In this document: positions 26,012 to 35,212 of the stretch, piece after piece | Layout: each line of letters starts with the position of its first letter | Position numbering within the stretch: the stretch's first letter is position 1 | From: an uncultured Kangiella sp. | Lineage (GTDB): Bacteria; Pseudomonadota; Gammaproteobacteria; Enterobacterales; Kangiellaceae | Reading direction: 5' to 3' | DNA length: 64,000 nucleotides | Assembly (NCBI GenBank): GCA_947503435.1 | Contig: CANNDL010000005.1 | Span: 124,001 to 188,000 of the forward strand | Program-made: the position numbers and the translations under genes | Notes under the pieces: generated by a model | Told to the model about the DNA's origin: nothing | Seen by the model: only the letters and a program-made list of their open reading frames with translations | The model's database searches: none

Positions 26012-26692
26012 TTAAGAGCGCCAACTTTTTTCCAATAAAGGCGCTATCTTTTGATCAATCGTGTCTCGAGCTCTAAAAATTCGAGAGCGAACGGTACCCA
26101 CAGGGCAATCCATCACATCTGAGATTTCTTCATAACTAAGACCTTCCATTTCTCTCAAGGTGATAGCAGTTTTTAAATCTTCAGGTAACTCATCGATGGT
26201 TTTAAAAATTAAATCACGGATTTCGTCTCGAAACATCAAGCGCTCTGGACTACCGGTATCTCTTAAGGCATCACCACCTTCATACTGTTCAGCATCGATT
26301 GCATCAATATCTGAACCAGGTGGCCTGCGCCCACGGGAAACTAGGTGGTTTTTCGCAGTATTTATAGCGATACGGTACAACCAAGTATAAAAAGCACTAT
26401 CACCGCGGAAACCGGGTAGAGCTCGATATGCTTTAATAAATGCTTCTTGTGAAACATCCATAACTTCATCAGAATCTTTCACAAAGCGTGAAATCAAATT
26501 CATGATTTTGTGCTGGTATTTACGAACCAATAAATCAAAAGCTGACTTATCGCCCGCTTGCACCCGTGCTACTAACTCCGCATCCTGATTAGGCTCAGGT
26601 TTTGGTTTTACTACGGTTTTGTTCTCACTATCTGTTTTATTGATAATTCTTCTCTTGTCGCTGTTCATAGCGCACCAATTATTTGTCTTCAT
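26012..26692 (-). CDS. rpoE: RNA polymerase sigma-E factor RpoE/AlgU
   Basis: An ECF sigma factor for envelope stress. Region 2 spans about residues 55-120 (RFVKDSDEVMDVSQEAFIKA, GDSAFYTWLYRIAINTAKNH) and region 4 about 165-215 (LPEDLKTAITLREMEGLSYE, CPVGTVRSRIFRARD). These are nearly identical in pattern to E. coli RpoE. The protein is 226 residues from the ATG at 26692, or 218 from a second ATG at 26668. Either way it has about 30 extra charged residues before the usual start of homology. Neither start has a strong ribosome binding site. Confidence 0.95.
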   Translation of the reverse strand: MKTNNWCAMNSDKRRIINKTDSENKTVVKPKPEPNQDAELVARVQAGDKSAFDLLVRKYQHKIMNLISRFVKDSDEVMDVSQEAFIKAYRALPGFRGDSAFYTWLYRIAINTAKNHLVSRGRRPPGSDIDAIDAEQYEGGDALRDTGSPERLMFRDEIRDLIFKTIDELPEDLKTAITLREMEGLSYEEISDVMDCPVGTVRSRIFRARDTIDQKIAPLLEKSWRS

Positions 26693-26806
26693 TGTATCGG
26701 CTTGCTTTGATAATTGAAAATCCGCTTTAAACGTAGGATTGGCTAATACCTTGTGGTACAGTCCATTTTAATTACCAAGCAACCATTTTATTTGGCTTAT
26801 AACCAC

Positions 26807-26835
26807 TAAAGACCAGTCAGATCCGAAAAAAGTTC
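26807..26835 (-). promoter_or_regulatory. Candidate autoregulatory sigma-E promoter of rpoE
   Basis: On the minus strand GAACTT (26835-26830) is followed after 16-17 bases by GTCTTTA (26813-26807), matching the layout of sigma-E promoters with a degenerate -10. It lies in the divergent rpoE-nadB region, about 115 bases above the first rpoE start. Confidence 0.4.
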
Positions 26836-26870
26836 AACTGGAATTTAAAAATAAAACCATTTTATAGATT

Positions 26871-28481
26871 ATGCCTGCTTCTTCGAACCTTAAAAAAACA
26901 CAGCATCAAACGGATGTATTGGTCATTGGATCAGGGGCTGCAGGGCTTTCTGCGGCTTTAAGGCTAGCGCATTTAGGGAATGTTACGGTATTAAGTAAAG
27001 CTGAAGTGACCGAAGGTTCTACATTTTATGCTCAAGGCGGTATAGCAGCAGTTTTGCATGAAAATGATAGTGTGGACTCTCATGTCGCAGATACTTTAAT
27101 TGCTGGCGGTGGTTTGTGTGATGAAGCTGCCGTTCGCTATACGATTGAGCATTCGACCGAAGCTATTCATTGGTTGATTGATAGAGGGGTAGTTTTTAGC
27201 AAGCAAGATCAGGAGTACCACTTAACTCGGGAAGGTGGTCATAGCCAGCGTAGGATCATCCACTCCGACGATGCTACTGGAAAAGCCGTTTCAACCACAC
27301 TAGTAGCAGCCGTTAAAGCTGAACCTAATATTCATATACTTGAGCACTATATAGCTGTGGACCTCATCACCGAGCATAAATTGGGTAATGAAGATCGCGA
27401 AAATCGCTGTGTTGGCGCTTATATTTTAAACTTAGCAGAAGACCAAGTAGAGACAATTAATGCTCGTTTTGTCATTTTAGCTACCGGCGGTGCAAGTAAA
27501 GTATACCTTTATACCTCGAATCCGGATGTGGCCAGTGGCGATGGTATAGCTATGGCTTGGCGGGCGGGCTGTAGTGTCGCTAACTTAGAATTTAACCAGT
27601 TTCACCCCACTTGCCTTTATCACCCGGAAGCAAGAAGTTTTTTAATCACTGAAGCACTGCGTGGCGAAGGGGCTTTCTTACGTAGACCTAATGGTGAAAG
27701 GTTCATGCCAGAATACGATGACCGTGCGGAGTTAGCTCCACGTGATATTGTCGCGCAAACTATCGATCATGAAATCAAAAAATTAGGCGTAGACTGTGTC
27801 TATCTGGACATCAGTCACAAAGAACCAGAGTTTATTAAAAATCATTTTCCGACTATCTACAATAAACTACTCCAATTCGGAATAGATATGACAGTAGATG
27901 CTATTCCAGTAGTACCAGCCGCTCACTATACTTGTGGTGGAGTCAAAGTCGGATTGAATAGCCAAACGGATCTAGAAGGCTTATACGCCATAGGGGAAGT
28001 AGCTTACACTGGTTTGCACGGTGCCAATCGCATGGCCAGCAATTCTCTGCTTGAATGCTTAGTTTTTGCTCAAGCTGCTGCCAGTGATATCGAACAACAA
28101 TGGCAAGCAGGCGATAACGCCAGAATCTTACCTCAGTGGGATGATAGCCAAGTAACTGACTCTGATGAAGAAGTTGTGCTTAATCACAACTGGCATGAGC
28201 TAAGACAGTTGATGTGGAATTATGTAGGCATAGTAAGAAGCGATAAAAGGCTAGAACGTGCTTTGAGACGAATTGAGTTATTGCAACAAGAAATCCATGA
28301 TTATTATGCTAATTTTAAAGTTTCCAATGACTTAATTGAATTAAGAAACCTAGTGGTGGTCGCGGAGTTAATAGTACGCTGCGCTCAACTCAGAAAAGAA
28401 AGTCGCGGATTACATTTCACATTGGACTACCCAAGAGTTTTAGATGAAGCCATTGAAACCGTATTGAAACCGCTTAAATAA
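26871..28481 (+). CDS. nadB: L-aspartate oxidase NadB
   Basis: NadB is the FAD enzyme that oxidises L-aspartate to iminoaspartate, first step of de novo NAD synthesis. The 536-residue protein has the FAD-binding [16 protein letters not shown] near residue 20, [12 protein letters not shown], and the catalytic-domain segments [28 protein letters not shown] and [30 protein letters not shown] is the family signature. It is divergent from rpoE as in E. coli and overlaps ygfX by 8 bases, tail to tail. No strong ribosome binding site precedes the ATG. Confidence 0.97.
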   Translation: MPASSNLKKTQHQTDVLVIGSGAAGLSAALRLAHLGNVTVLSKAEVTEGSTFYAQGGIAAVLHENDSVDSHVADTLIAGGGLCDEAAVRYTIEHSTEAIHWLIDRGVVFSKQDQEYHLTREGGHSQRRIIHSDDATGKAVSTTLVAAVKAEPNIHILEHYIAVDLITEHKLGNEDRENRCVGAYILNLAEDQVETINARFVILATGGASKVYLYTSNPDVASGDGIAMAWRAGCSVANLEFNQFHPTCLYHPEARSFLITEALRGEGAFLRRPNGERFMPEYDDRAELAPRDIVAQTIDHEIKKLGVDCVYLDISHKEPEFIKNHFPTIYNKLLQFGIDMTVDAIPVVPAAHYTCGGVKVGLNSQTDLEGLYAIGEVAYTGLHGANRMASNSLLECLVFAQAAASDIEQQWQAGDNARILPQWDDSQVTDSDEEVVLNHNWHELRQLMWNYVGIVRSDKRLERALRRIELLQQEIHDYYANFKVSNDLIELRNLVVVAELIVRCAQLRKESRGLHFTLDYPRVLDEAIETVLKPLK

Positions 28482-28929
28482 GGCTTGAATCCGTATCTTG
28501 CTCGATGAATCGAAGAGTTCGGCATAAATCACGATAATCCTTATCATTCATGGCGTCTTTCGGTAAAAATAGTGTCGTTTTGCTCAATATATTTCCGTCT
28601 ACCGGCTTAACCTCCAACAAAATCCAATAAGGCAGCACTCGCGTATTAGCTCCAATACAAATCGCAGTTTTATAGTTATCACTTTGTATATACCAACAAT
28701 TATTTTGCCAGAATATGGCTTGATGCTTTATAAAGCTCTGATGTAATTGTTTAAGGTTCAGTCGAGCCGCGAGTATAACTAATGCTATGACTATTAACTG
28801 CCATAGAATAGAGACCGATGGCTTTTGAATAAGTAGGAAACATACCGAGAACAATAGCAGTAACAGCCATGCAAGAATGCATATTCTGTAAGTATTTCTC
28901 GGCTTTTTAAATCTAATATACAGTGACAA
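28474..28929 (-). CDS. ygfX: YgfX-family (DUF1434) membrane protein
   Basis: A small membrane protein of the YgfX (CptA) family, partner gene of sdhE in many gammaproteobacteria; E. coli YgfX was reported to affect division proteins, but its general role is unsettled. Two hydrophobic segments occupy about residues 15-60 ([18 protein letters not shown] and [18 protein letters not shown]). A soluble domain with [16 protein letters not shown] follows. The TTG at 28929 has AAAAGGA 7 bases upstream and is preferred; a TTG at 28947 would add six residues. Convergent 8-base overlap with nadB. Confidence 0.85.
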   Translation of the reverse strand: MSLYIRFKKPRNTYRICILAWLLLLLFSVCFLLIQKPSVSILWQLIVIALVILAARLNLKQLHQSFIKHQAIFWQNNCWYIQSDNYKTAICIGANTRVLPYWILLEVKPVDGNILSKTTLFLPKDAMNDKDYRDLCRTLRFIEQDTDSSLI

Positions 28930-28968
28930 TGCAAATTCCTTTTGCAATATAGCAGTTAAGGTTAAAAG

Positions 28969-29241
28969 TTAAGTCAGTTGTTGCTCTATATATTTCCTAA
29001 TTTTTAATGTTATCGAATCAAACCGTTTTAGGGGTGATTCAAACCCCATTAACCAAGCGTAAAGATCGGGATCATCTTGTTCAAGATATTCTTTGAAGTG
29101 TTTAATGTCCGAAGCGCTCATGTTATTAAACGCATGTTCTAAATAAGGCGTTAGAATAACATCTAATTCCAACATACCTCGTCGGGTGGCCCACAATAGG
29201 GCTTTGTACTCAGATTGACGATCAATGACAGTTTGGGTCAT
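28969..29241 (-). CDS. sdhE: Succinate dehydrogenase assembly factor SdhE
   Basis: SdhE helps attach FAD covalently to the flavoprotein subunit of succinate dehydrogenase. The 90-residue helical protein has the hallmark RGMLELD motif (about residues 21-27) and the DPDLYAWLMG segment. It is followed after about 40 bases by ygfX, the standard pair, and lies between nadB and ygfZ as in other gammaproteobacteria. Confidence 0.96.
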   Translation of the reverse strand: MTQTVIDRQSEYKALLWATRRGMLELDVILTPYLEHAFNNMSASDIKHFKEYLEQDDPDLYAWLMGFESPLKRFDSITLKIRKYIEQQLT

Positions 29242-29361
29242 ATATTTGAGTTACGCTTTAAATATCTTAATTACCCCCAATTATAGCCTTGATAGTGAAA
29301 AAGCACTAAACTTCAGAGTAAAATTTCTGCAATTAAAGTAAGAACAACCCTAAATATAACT

Positions 29362-30219
29362 ATGAGCATAGCAAAAACATATCAAATTCTTGATCACTAC
29401 CAAGTCTTACGCGTAACTGGTGCTGATTCCCACAAGTTCCTGCAGGGACAATTGACCTGCGATCTTGATGAAGCAGATGGCACTAAGGCAGTTTTGGGTG
29501 GTTATTGCAATGTCCAAGGTAGGCTACATGCGAGTTTTTATATTTTAAAAGTTGCGGATGATTATTTGCTGATTTTACCGAAAACGGTCGCTAAGCACCT
29601 TTTAGAAAACTTATCCAAATATGCAGTATTTTTTCAAACCGATTTAAGCATAGACCAAGAATTATCTATCTTGGCTATCGAGAGTGAGTTACAAAAAGAG
29701 CCTCTATCTCAAAGTCAAACTTCGAATAGTAATACGGTTCAATTAACCTTCGGGCAGCTACAAATTGTACTTCTAAAAGAGCCAGAGCTTGAACCTTTTA
29801 AGTCAACTAACTTAGTAGGTTTCATACCCTCTAAGTTAGACCTAATGGCGCTAGAACAGATCAAACTTAGTATTCCCATGATTGAATCAAGTACCATAGA
29901 GAAATTATTACCTCACTATATAGGTTTGCCGCAAGCTGGAGGGGTTAATTTTGAAAAAGGCTGCTACACCGGGCAAGAAGTCGTCGCCCGCATGCACTAT
30001 CGTGGCACCTTAAAAACGCACCCGCAAAAAGCTACTATCCATTCTACAACTTTGATCGATGCAGGCTCAGAAATACTCAATACGGACTCAAAAAAGGTTG
30101 GGGACATCGTTAACTGTTCATTTGACGGCTCGCAGCTACAAGCCTTGGTTAGCCTCTCTGACAAAGCTTTAGAGCAATCTTTACATTGTAACGGCGCTCC
30201 CTTGTCTGTAATTCGGTAG
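29362..30219 (+). CDS. ygfZ: Folate-binding tRNA-modification/Fe-S protein YgfZ
   Basis: YgfZ is a tetrahydrofolate-binding protein of the GcvT fold that supports activity of certain iron-sulfur enzymes, including the tRNA methylthiotransferase MiaB. The 285-residue protein starts with DSHKFLQGQLTCD and contains the signature KGCYTGQEVVARMHYRG near residue 201, including the conserved Cys. It is divergent from sdhE, the usual gene arrangement. Confidence 0.95.
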   Translation: MSIAKTYQILDHYQVLRVTGADSHKFLQGQLTCDLDEADGTKAVLGGYCNVQGRLHASFYILKVADDYLLILPKTVAKHLLENLSKYAVFFQTDLSIDQELSILAIESELQKEPLSQSQTSNSNTVQLTFGQLQIVLLKEPELEPFKSTNLVGFIPSKLDLMALEQIKLSIPMIESSTIEKLLPHYIGLPQAGGVNFEKGCYTGQEVVARMHYRGTLKTHPQKATIHSTTLIDAGSEILNTDSKKVGDIVNCSFDGSQLQALVSLSDKALEQSLHCNGAPLSVIR

Positions 30220-30227
30220 GCATAAAA

Positions 30228-30248
30228 AAAGCCCAGAGTATGGGCTTT
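30228..30248. terminator. Bidirectional terminator
   Basis: An 8-bp stem (AAAGCCCA with TGGGCTTT) around loop GAGTA, with an A run upstream. It serves ygfZ and the converging peroxiredoxin-like gene. Confidence 0.75.
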
Positions 30249-30276
30249 AAATCGGTACCTATTAAAAGACTCAGCC

Positions 30277-30930
30277 TCACATTACAGCTTCATTACCTTC
30301 CAATGCATATCTTGCGGCATCAATTAATAATTGAGGTTTAACTCTTACCTTAAAATTTGGATTCACGTATTCAAACTGAATTACACCTTTTTGATCTAAG
30401 ATAAAAACTGCAGGAACCGGTAAAATACTGCGTTCATCACCGTCAAGCGATTGAGTTTTGCCACCGTGCTTAGAAATTTTATCAGAATAATTTTTAGGGA
30501 TATAAAAGGCTAAACCAAATTGACGCGTCGCTTGTAAAGCGAAGTCTGAAACTAATTGGTAGTCCAATTCTCGCTCTGAGATAGACTTTTTTAGGGCATC
30601 AGGTGTGTCCGGGCTAATAGCTATCAATTGATAGCCCAGTTTTCTAATTTCTTCTTCAGCCATTTGAATCTGGCTTAACTGAGCATTACAAAATGGGCAC
30701 CAGCCTCCACGATAGAAAAGTAGTATGGTCGGTTTTTCAGCCACTTTCTGACGCAAATTCAGCGGGGCGCCTTCTGAAGAGAATAAGGTAATATCAGGAA
30801 TCGTTTCCCCAATTAATAATGGTGCAACATCGGAGGCTTTCTCTGCAACTTTAGTGCGATCTAAAGCGTTAACATTGACACTAAAAAGACTCAACGAAAG
30901 TAGAGCTATAATTATAAATAGATTTTTCAT
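30277..30930 (-). CDS. Exported peroxiredoxin-like (AhpC/TSA) protein
   Basis: A 217-residue protein with a signal peptide (LFIIIALLSLSLFSVNVNA) and a thioredoxin-fold domain. The motif FYRGGWCPFCNAQL (about residues 73-86) has a CxxC in the position used by peroxiredoxin-like reductases. AISPDTPDALKKSISERE and FQLGLAFYIP-type segments match the AhpC/TSA (DUF899-adjacent) peroxiredoxin-like group. The likely role is detoxifying peroxides or disulfide chemistry in the periplasm. It is divergent from the TetR gene, which may regulate it. Confidence 0.85.
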   Translation of the reverse strand: MKNLFIIIALLSLSLFSVNVNALDRTKVAEKASDVAPLLIGETIPDITLFSSEGAPLNLRQKVAEKPTILLFYRGGWCPFCNAQLSQIQMAEEEIRKLGYQLIAISPDTPDALKKSISERELDYQLVSDFALQATRQFGLAFYIPKNYSDKISKHGGKTQSLDGDERSILPVPAVFILDQKGVIQFEYVNPNFKVRVKPQLLIDAARYALEGNEAVM

Positions 30931-31134
30931 GGCATTTATCCTAGCAATTAATTGAGTTTAAGAGGCCTTTGTTCTGATTATGTTACACCTTAAATATAAA
31001 TTATTGTTAAATCTGATCACAAATCATACAGAAATGACTCTAAGTCAATTATTATTAAAATAGATGTAAAGTTTTCAGCGCCAACTTAGCATTTTTTGTT
31101 ACTATTATTCGGGCACAATACTGGGAATCAATCA

Positions 31135-31749
31135 ATGAGCCGAGCTTATTCGAAATTAGAAAAACTGGAAAAGCGTCAAGAAATCTTGATGTCGGCTGAA
31201 GACTTGTTTATGAAACAAGATGGTGAATTCCCAACAGTGAGTGCTATTTGTACCTATAGCTCAATGGCCAAAGGAACGGTATATTTATATTTCAAAAACA
31301 AGGAAGAAATCTATTTAGCGCTGTTAGAAAAATACTTCAAGCAATGGCTTGAGCCTAATAACTTCAATACTGACAATAGAACTATCGACGGTGTCATAGA
31401 TGCTTTAGTCGGTTTCGTGGTCAAAAACCCTTATAAATTTAAGCTTCTTAATCATCGCCATTTTCTTGAAACTAAAGCAGATGCCGATAAGGTAGTAGAA
31501 TTTTATCGCGAATTAATGATGGCTTATCAAGAATCGAGTCTATTTATTGCGGAATTACTCGATGTTCCTGTTGAAAGAGTGACTCAATGGTTAATGGATT
31601 GTTATTACTATATTCAGGGTATTTGGAGAACAGCTAACCCCGCTTACAACATTAAATCAGCACTTGCTAAAACTGAAATGGCGATTTTCATGCCTGATTT
31701 TGAAACTAACTCTAAACGTTTGATGAAGTTGTTATGGGAGCAAGCATAA
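31135..31749 (+). CDS. TetR-family transcriptional regulator
   Basis: A 204-residue repressor-type protein. The N-terminal helix-turn-helix (about residues 15-60) contains FPTVSAICTYSSMAKGTVYL and YFKNKEEIYLALL, typical of TetR. The C-terminal ligand domain is not assignable. The ATG at 31135 is chosen because it directly precedes the usual TetR N-terminus; a TTG 13 codons upstream is unlikely. The divergent peroxiredoxin-like gene 204 bases away is the obvious candidate target. Confidence 0.88.
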   Translation: MSRAYSKLEKLEKRQEILMSAEDLFMKQDGEFPTVSAICTYSSMAKGTVYLYFKNKEEIYLALLEKYFKQWLEPNNFNTDNRTIDGVIDALVGFVVKNPYKFKLLNHRHFLETKADADKVVEFYRELMMAYQESSLFIAELLDVPVERVTQWLMDCYYYIQGIWRTANPAYNIKSALAKTEMAIFMPDFETNSKRLMKLLWEQA

Positions 31750-31753
31750 AGAT

Positions 31754-32050
31754 TTAGCTAAATTCGCCGTCATCAAATAGCCAGCGAGTACAAACAGTAA
31801 ATAACAGTAATAGTGCTACTGCTACATACACTAAGAATTGAGTATCAAAAAGATATTTCTCAAACGTTTGATACCAACTGATTTGCATAAAGCTATTCAA
31901 AGCAACCAGAACAATGGCCATTCCAAGAATACTACAAGCTCCCAGTATCATTATTCGAGTTTGATAAGCTTTTTCAATGCGTTTAAATACCCCCTTTACG
32001 AAATCGTCTGAGAGTAAGTTTTGATGATATTTTAGTAATTGCTCTAACAT
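31754..32050 (-). CDS. Small two-helix membrane protein downstream of ECF sigma factor
   Basis: Unrecognised 98-residue protein with two membrane segments, near residues 33-53 (MILGACSILGMAIVLVALNS) and 70-90 (FLVYVAVALLLLFTVCTRWL). The N-terminal 30 residues are cytoplasmic-type and charged (LLSDDFVKGVFKRIEKAYQT). It lies 17 bases after the sigma-factor gene, which suggests translation from the same message. It may help regulate that sigma factor, but it has no known anti-sigma motif. Confidence 0.72.
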   Translation of the reverse strand: MLEQLLKYHQNLLSDDFVKGVFKRIEKAYQTRIMILGACSILGMAIVLVALNSFMQISWYQTFEKYLFDTQFLVYVAVALLLLFTVCTRWLFDDGEFS

Positions 32051-32067
32051 AATATTACCTGCTAGTT

Positions 32068-32610
32068 TTAAGCGACCAATTGGCTCTTTTCGATCAACTG
32101 GTGAAGTTTAACTTTAGCACGTTGAATGTGCGATTTCACGGTACCCAATGGCAAATTGGTTACTTTGACTATATCTGAGTGACTCATTTCCGCCGACATA
32201 AATAGCGTCATAACCACTCGTTCGTCTGCTGACAATCTTTGCATTAACTTTTCTGCCAGCAAATCTGCCTCTAATGCACTTTGCGGTTCACTTATCAAGA
32301 TAGATTGATTTTCATCAAGTTCTAGTAACGGCTTCTTTTGAATCTGCTTTAAAAACAGTCGATATGCGATAGTGTGTAACCACGACTTAAGAGTACCTTT
32401 TCCTTGATAAGTATATAGCTTTTGAAAAGCCAAGAAAAAAGCTTCTTGAGCTAGATCATCCGCCATATGCGTATCACCTGCCGTTAATCGTCTTAAGAAC
32501 TGCCGTATCATCACCTGATAGCGTTCAACAATCTCGGTAAATGCTTTGTGATCAGAAGAGCTGATAGCGAGTGCCACCAGCTCTTGATCACTTTTTTGAC
32601 TTAAATTCAT
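32068..32610 (-). CDS. ECF-type RNA polymerase sigma factor
   Basis: A 180-residue sigma-70 family protein with region 2 (DTHMADDLAQEAFFLAFQKL, KGTLKSWLHTIAYRLF) and region 4 (LSADERVVMTLFMSAEMSHS, NLPLGTVKSHIQRAKVKL). It is distinct from RpoE at 26 kb. The frame opens TTG-GTG-ATG; the ATG at 32610 is used. It lies between two genes for small membrane proteins on the same strand, 17 and 20 bases away. Its target promoters are unknown. Confidence 0.93.
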   Translation of the reverse strand: MNLSQKSDQELVALAISSSDHKAFTEIVERYQVMIRQFLRRLTAGDTHMADDLAQEAFFLAFQKLYTYQGKGTLKSWLHTIAYRLFLKQIQKKPLLELDENQSILISEPQSALEADLLAEKLMQRLSADERVVMTLFMSAEMSHSDIVKVTNLPLGTVKSHIQRAKVKLHQLIEKSQLVA

Positions 32611-32630
32611 CACCAATTAAATAATAAATA

Positions 32631-33002
32631 TTAGTCTTCGTAACGATTAAGTTTCCAAACTAACAAGAAACCAGCACCCATGAAAAACGGTAGCATGGAT
32701 AAAATTCTAAATACTTCTTGCGGCTCTGGGTCACTAAACATAAAGCTTGAGACAAAGCCCGCCAAGCCAATTGACGCTAGGATAACACCGCGACGTAAGT
32801 CTTTAACTTTTGGCGGTTGTGCCGCCTTACTTTGGCTCATCTTCTCTAATAACTCAGGCGTTAAATTGGTTCCATTTTCTACTGCTTTTTCGATAGTGTT
32901 CAAAGTTGCTACCTTATTTTTGTGCGCATACGAAAAATAGCTAATGATAACCGCCGCTAGAGAACCAAAAACCACAAATGGGATCATAATTTCAGCTTCC
33001 AC
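32631..33002 (-). CDS. Small membrane protein (DUF6249-like) upstream of ECF sigma factor
   Basis: A 123-residue protein with three hydrophobic segments, near residues 7-25 (IPFVVFGSLAAVIISYFSYA), 70-88 (RGVILASIGLAGFVSSFMFS) and 98-117 (LSMLPFFMGAGFLLVWKLNR). A cytoplasmic Lys-rich loop carries NLTPELLEKMSQ. This pattern fits DUF6249-type proteins often encoded beside sigma factors. The GTG at 33002 has AGAGGA about 6 bases upstream; an ATG five codons later is possible. It is the first gene of the sigma-factor unit. Confidence 0.75.
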   Translation of the reverse strand: MEAEIMIPFVVFGSLAAVIISYFSYAHKNKVATLNTIEKAVENGTNLTPELLEKMSQSKAAQPPKVKDLRRGVILASIGLAGFVSSFMFSDPEPQEVFRILSMLPFFMGAGFLLVWKLNRYED

Positions 33003-33110
33003 AATATTTCCTCTTATTTAAATAGTTAAAAATTAAATTTAGTGTGTTCTTGCTATATAAGAGTCCCCGTAGGTTCTAATTGGATGCAATTAAATTCAAT
33101 TAATATAAAA

Positions 33111-33131
33111 AAAGCCGGAATAACCGGCTTT
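33111..33131 (-). terminator. Terminator after the first DUF885 gene
   Basis: An 8-bp stem (AAAGCCGG with CCGGCTTT) with loop AATAA is followed on the minus strand by seven T. It separates the DUF885 gene from the sigma-factor unit downstream. Confidence 0.85.
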
Positions 33132-33147
33132 ATTAGGCAAATCAAGA

Positions 33148-35004
33148 CTATTTATTTGCCTCAACCCAAGCCGTAAGTTTACTTTCTAAGATATTTAGCG
33201 GCAAAGCTCCATCTTTTAAAACTTGATAATGAAACTCACGCACATCAAATTTATCACCTAGTTCGCTTTCAGCTAAATTTCGCAGCTCGCGAATTTTCAG
33301 CTGACCAATTTTATAAGCCAGTGCCTGACTTGGAATGGCCATAAAACGTTCAGCTTCCGATATTCTACGTGCTTCAGCTACCGGAGAGTTCGCTTCCATA
33401 TAGTCTAATACCTCTTGACGAGTCCAGCCTTTAGCATGGAAGCCAGTATCCACTACTAACCGAATGGCACGCCACAGTTCAGCAGCTAATGCACCGAAGT
33501 ATTGATAAGGATCAGTGTATACTCCCATCTCTTTACCCAGTGACTCAGAATACAGTCCCCAGCCTTCTATATAAGCAGTTGTACCACCAAATAATCTAAA
33601 CTTGGGTAAGCCATCTAGCTCCTGTTGTGTTGAAATTTGGAAATGATGACCTGGAACTGCTTCATGCAAGTAAAGAGATTCCACGGCCCAGCTTGGTCGC
33701 GCAGACAAATCGTAAGTATTCACATAGAAAACTCCTGGGCGAGAACCATCTGGAGCAGCTCTTTGGTAAGAGGCGCCGGATGCTGATTGTTCTCTAAACG
33801 GCTCTACCGCGCGAATTTCAAACTTAGCTTTTGGAATTACTTTGAATAAACTTGGTGCAGCTTGATCGAGCTGTTCACGCAAACTTTCATAAGCATCTAA
33901 CATAGCCTGCTTATCATCAAAAATGAACTGCTTTGAATTTTTAGTAAATTCAAAAAACTTCTGCAAACTACCTGTAAACTTAACTTCATCCATCACGTTT
34001 TGCATTTCTTGATGAATCCTTGCGACTTCATCCAAACCTATTTGATGGATTTCGTCTGGCGTTAAATCCGTGCTAGTGGTTTGCTTTACTTTAAATGCAT
34101 ACCAGTCTTTACCATTTGGCAGTCCGACCATGCCATGTGTATCCCGAGCTGCCGGTAAATACTTTTGCTCGATAAAGTCATGTATTTTCTTATAACTGGG
34201 TACTACGATAGCTTTTATGGCTTCAACGTATGCTGACGATAATCTTTTCTTGTCTTCTTCGGAGAAAGATTCAGGCATATTTCGAACCGGACCATAAAAC
34301 AAGCTCTTCTCAACATCATCCACCACATGGGCTTTCAATTGCGGTAGAACTTTCGCCATTAATACCTTTGGTTGAACAACTCCTTTTTCCATGCCTTCTT
34401 TCATATTGGCTATAGTAATGTCGATCCCATTTGGCAATTCTGAGAGTCGACTTAACCAGTTTTCATAATCTTTAACGGTTTTGAACGGTTGCGCCGACTG
34501 GCCAGAACCTAACATTGCCACAAAGTTAAAAGGATTATAAAACTGTTGTATTGGTTGAAGGTGATCAAGATATTGTTCGCTGGCTTTATCGGCTAAACGC
34601 TCATCTTTAAAAATTTGATAACTTAATAAATCTTGACCATTTAGTTTAGAAGCATCTATTTGGTTTATTTTATTTAAGTATTCCTGATTAAAAGCCATTA
34701 ACTCGGCTAACCCCTCCGGAGAACCTAAGTCACCGAAAGTGTCATTGAATCGATGATCACCCTGAAAAGTAGCCATGATCGGATTGAGCTGCAAAGATCT
34801 TTCCCAGTAATCACGATATAATTGGTTGGCTTTTTCCGCTTCTGATACTTCAACTTTGATCTCTTCTACCGCTGGTTTTGAATTCTCATCCAAAGTCTTT
34901 GCTTCACTAACTAACCCTTGTTGCTTTTCACTCTCAGAATTACAGGCAGACAAAAAAGTTAATGAAACCGCTAAACTAATAGTTGTAACTAAATTTTTTC
35001 TCAC
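33148..35004 (-). CDS. DUF885 lipoprotein, putative metallopeptidase (paralogue 1)
   Basis: A 618-residue outer- or inner-membrane lipoprotein. The GTG at 35004 has GGAG 7 bases upstream and puts the signal peptide at the N-terminus, with lipobox FLSAC (Cys near residue 21); the longer open frame upstream does not. The DUF885 domain covers nearly the whole protein. It includes LYLHEAVPGHHFQIS, a zinc-type HExxxxH motif, and the distal ARRISEAERFMAIPSQAL segment. The family is treated as putative carboxypeptidases. A second copy is encoded at 46.8 kb. Confidence 0.88.
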   Translation of the reverse strand: MRKNLVTTISLAVSLTFLSACNSESEKQQGLVSEAKTLDENSKPAVEEIKVEVSEAEKANQLYRDYWERSLQLNPIMATFQGDHRFNDTFGDLGSPEGLAELMAFNQEYLNKINQIDASKLNGQDLLSYQIFKDERLADKASEQYLDHLQPIQQFYNPFNFVAMLGSGQSAQPFKTVKDYENWLSRLSELPNGIDITIANMKEGMEKGVVQPKVLMAKVLPQLKAHVVDDVEKSLFYGPVRNMPESFSEEDKKRLSSAYVEAIKAIVVPSYKKIHDFIEQKYLPAARDTHGMVGLPNGKDWYAFKVKQTTSTDLTPDEIHQIGLDEVARIHQEMQNVMDEVKFTGSLQKFFEFTKNSKQFIFDDKQAMLDAYESLREQLDQAAPSLFKVIPKAKFEIRAVEPFREQSASGASYQRAAPDGSRPGVFYVNTYDLSARPSWAVESLYLHEAVPGHHFQISTQQELDGLPKFRLFGGTTAYIEGWGLYSESLGKEMGVYTDPYQYFGALAAELWRAIRLVVDTGFHAKGWTRQEVLDYMEANSPVAEARRISEAERFMAIPSQALAYKIGQLKIRELRNLAESELGDKFDVREFHYQVLKDGALPLNILESKLTAWVEANK

Positions 35005-35212
35005 TCTTTCTCTCCATTCTCCATTTATAGTGCTGCCTTTATCATACCCAAGCTCCATCGAATGGCAATTGCCTATTTCACGCTATGGACAGGTAAAATG
35101 GCTTAGGAAACAAATTGTTACATCCAAATATTACTTTATATAAACCCTTTGCATCTAATCTACATCTTAAAGGTATCTTATAAATACATATCAATAATTT
35201 TGAGGGAAGCAC

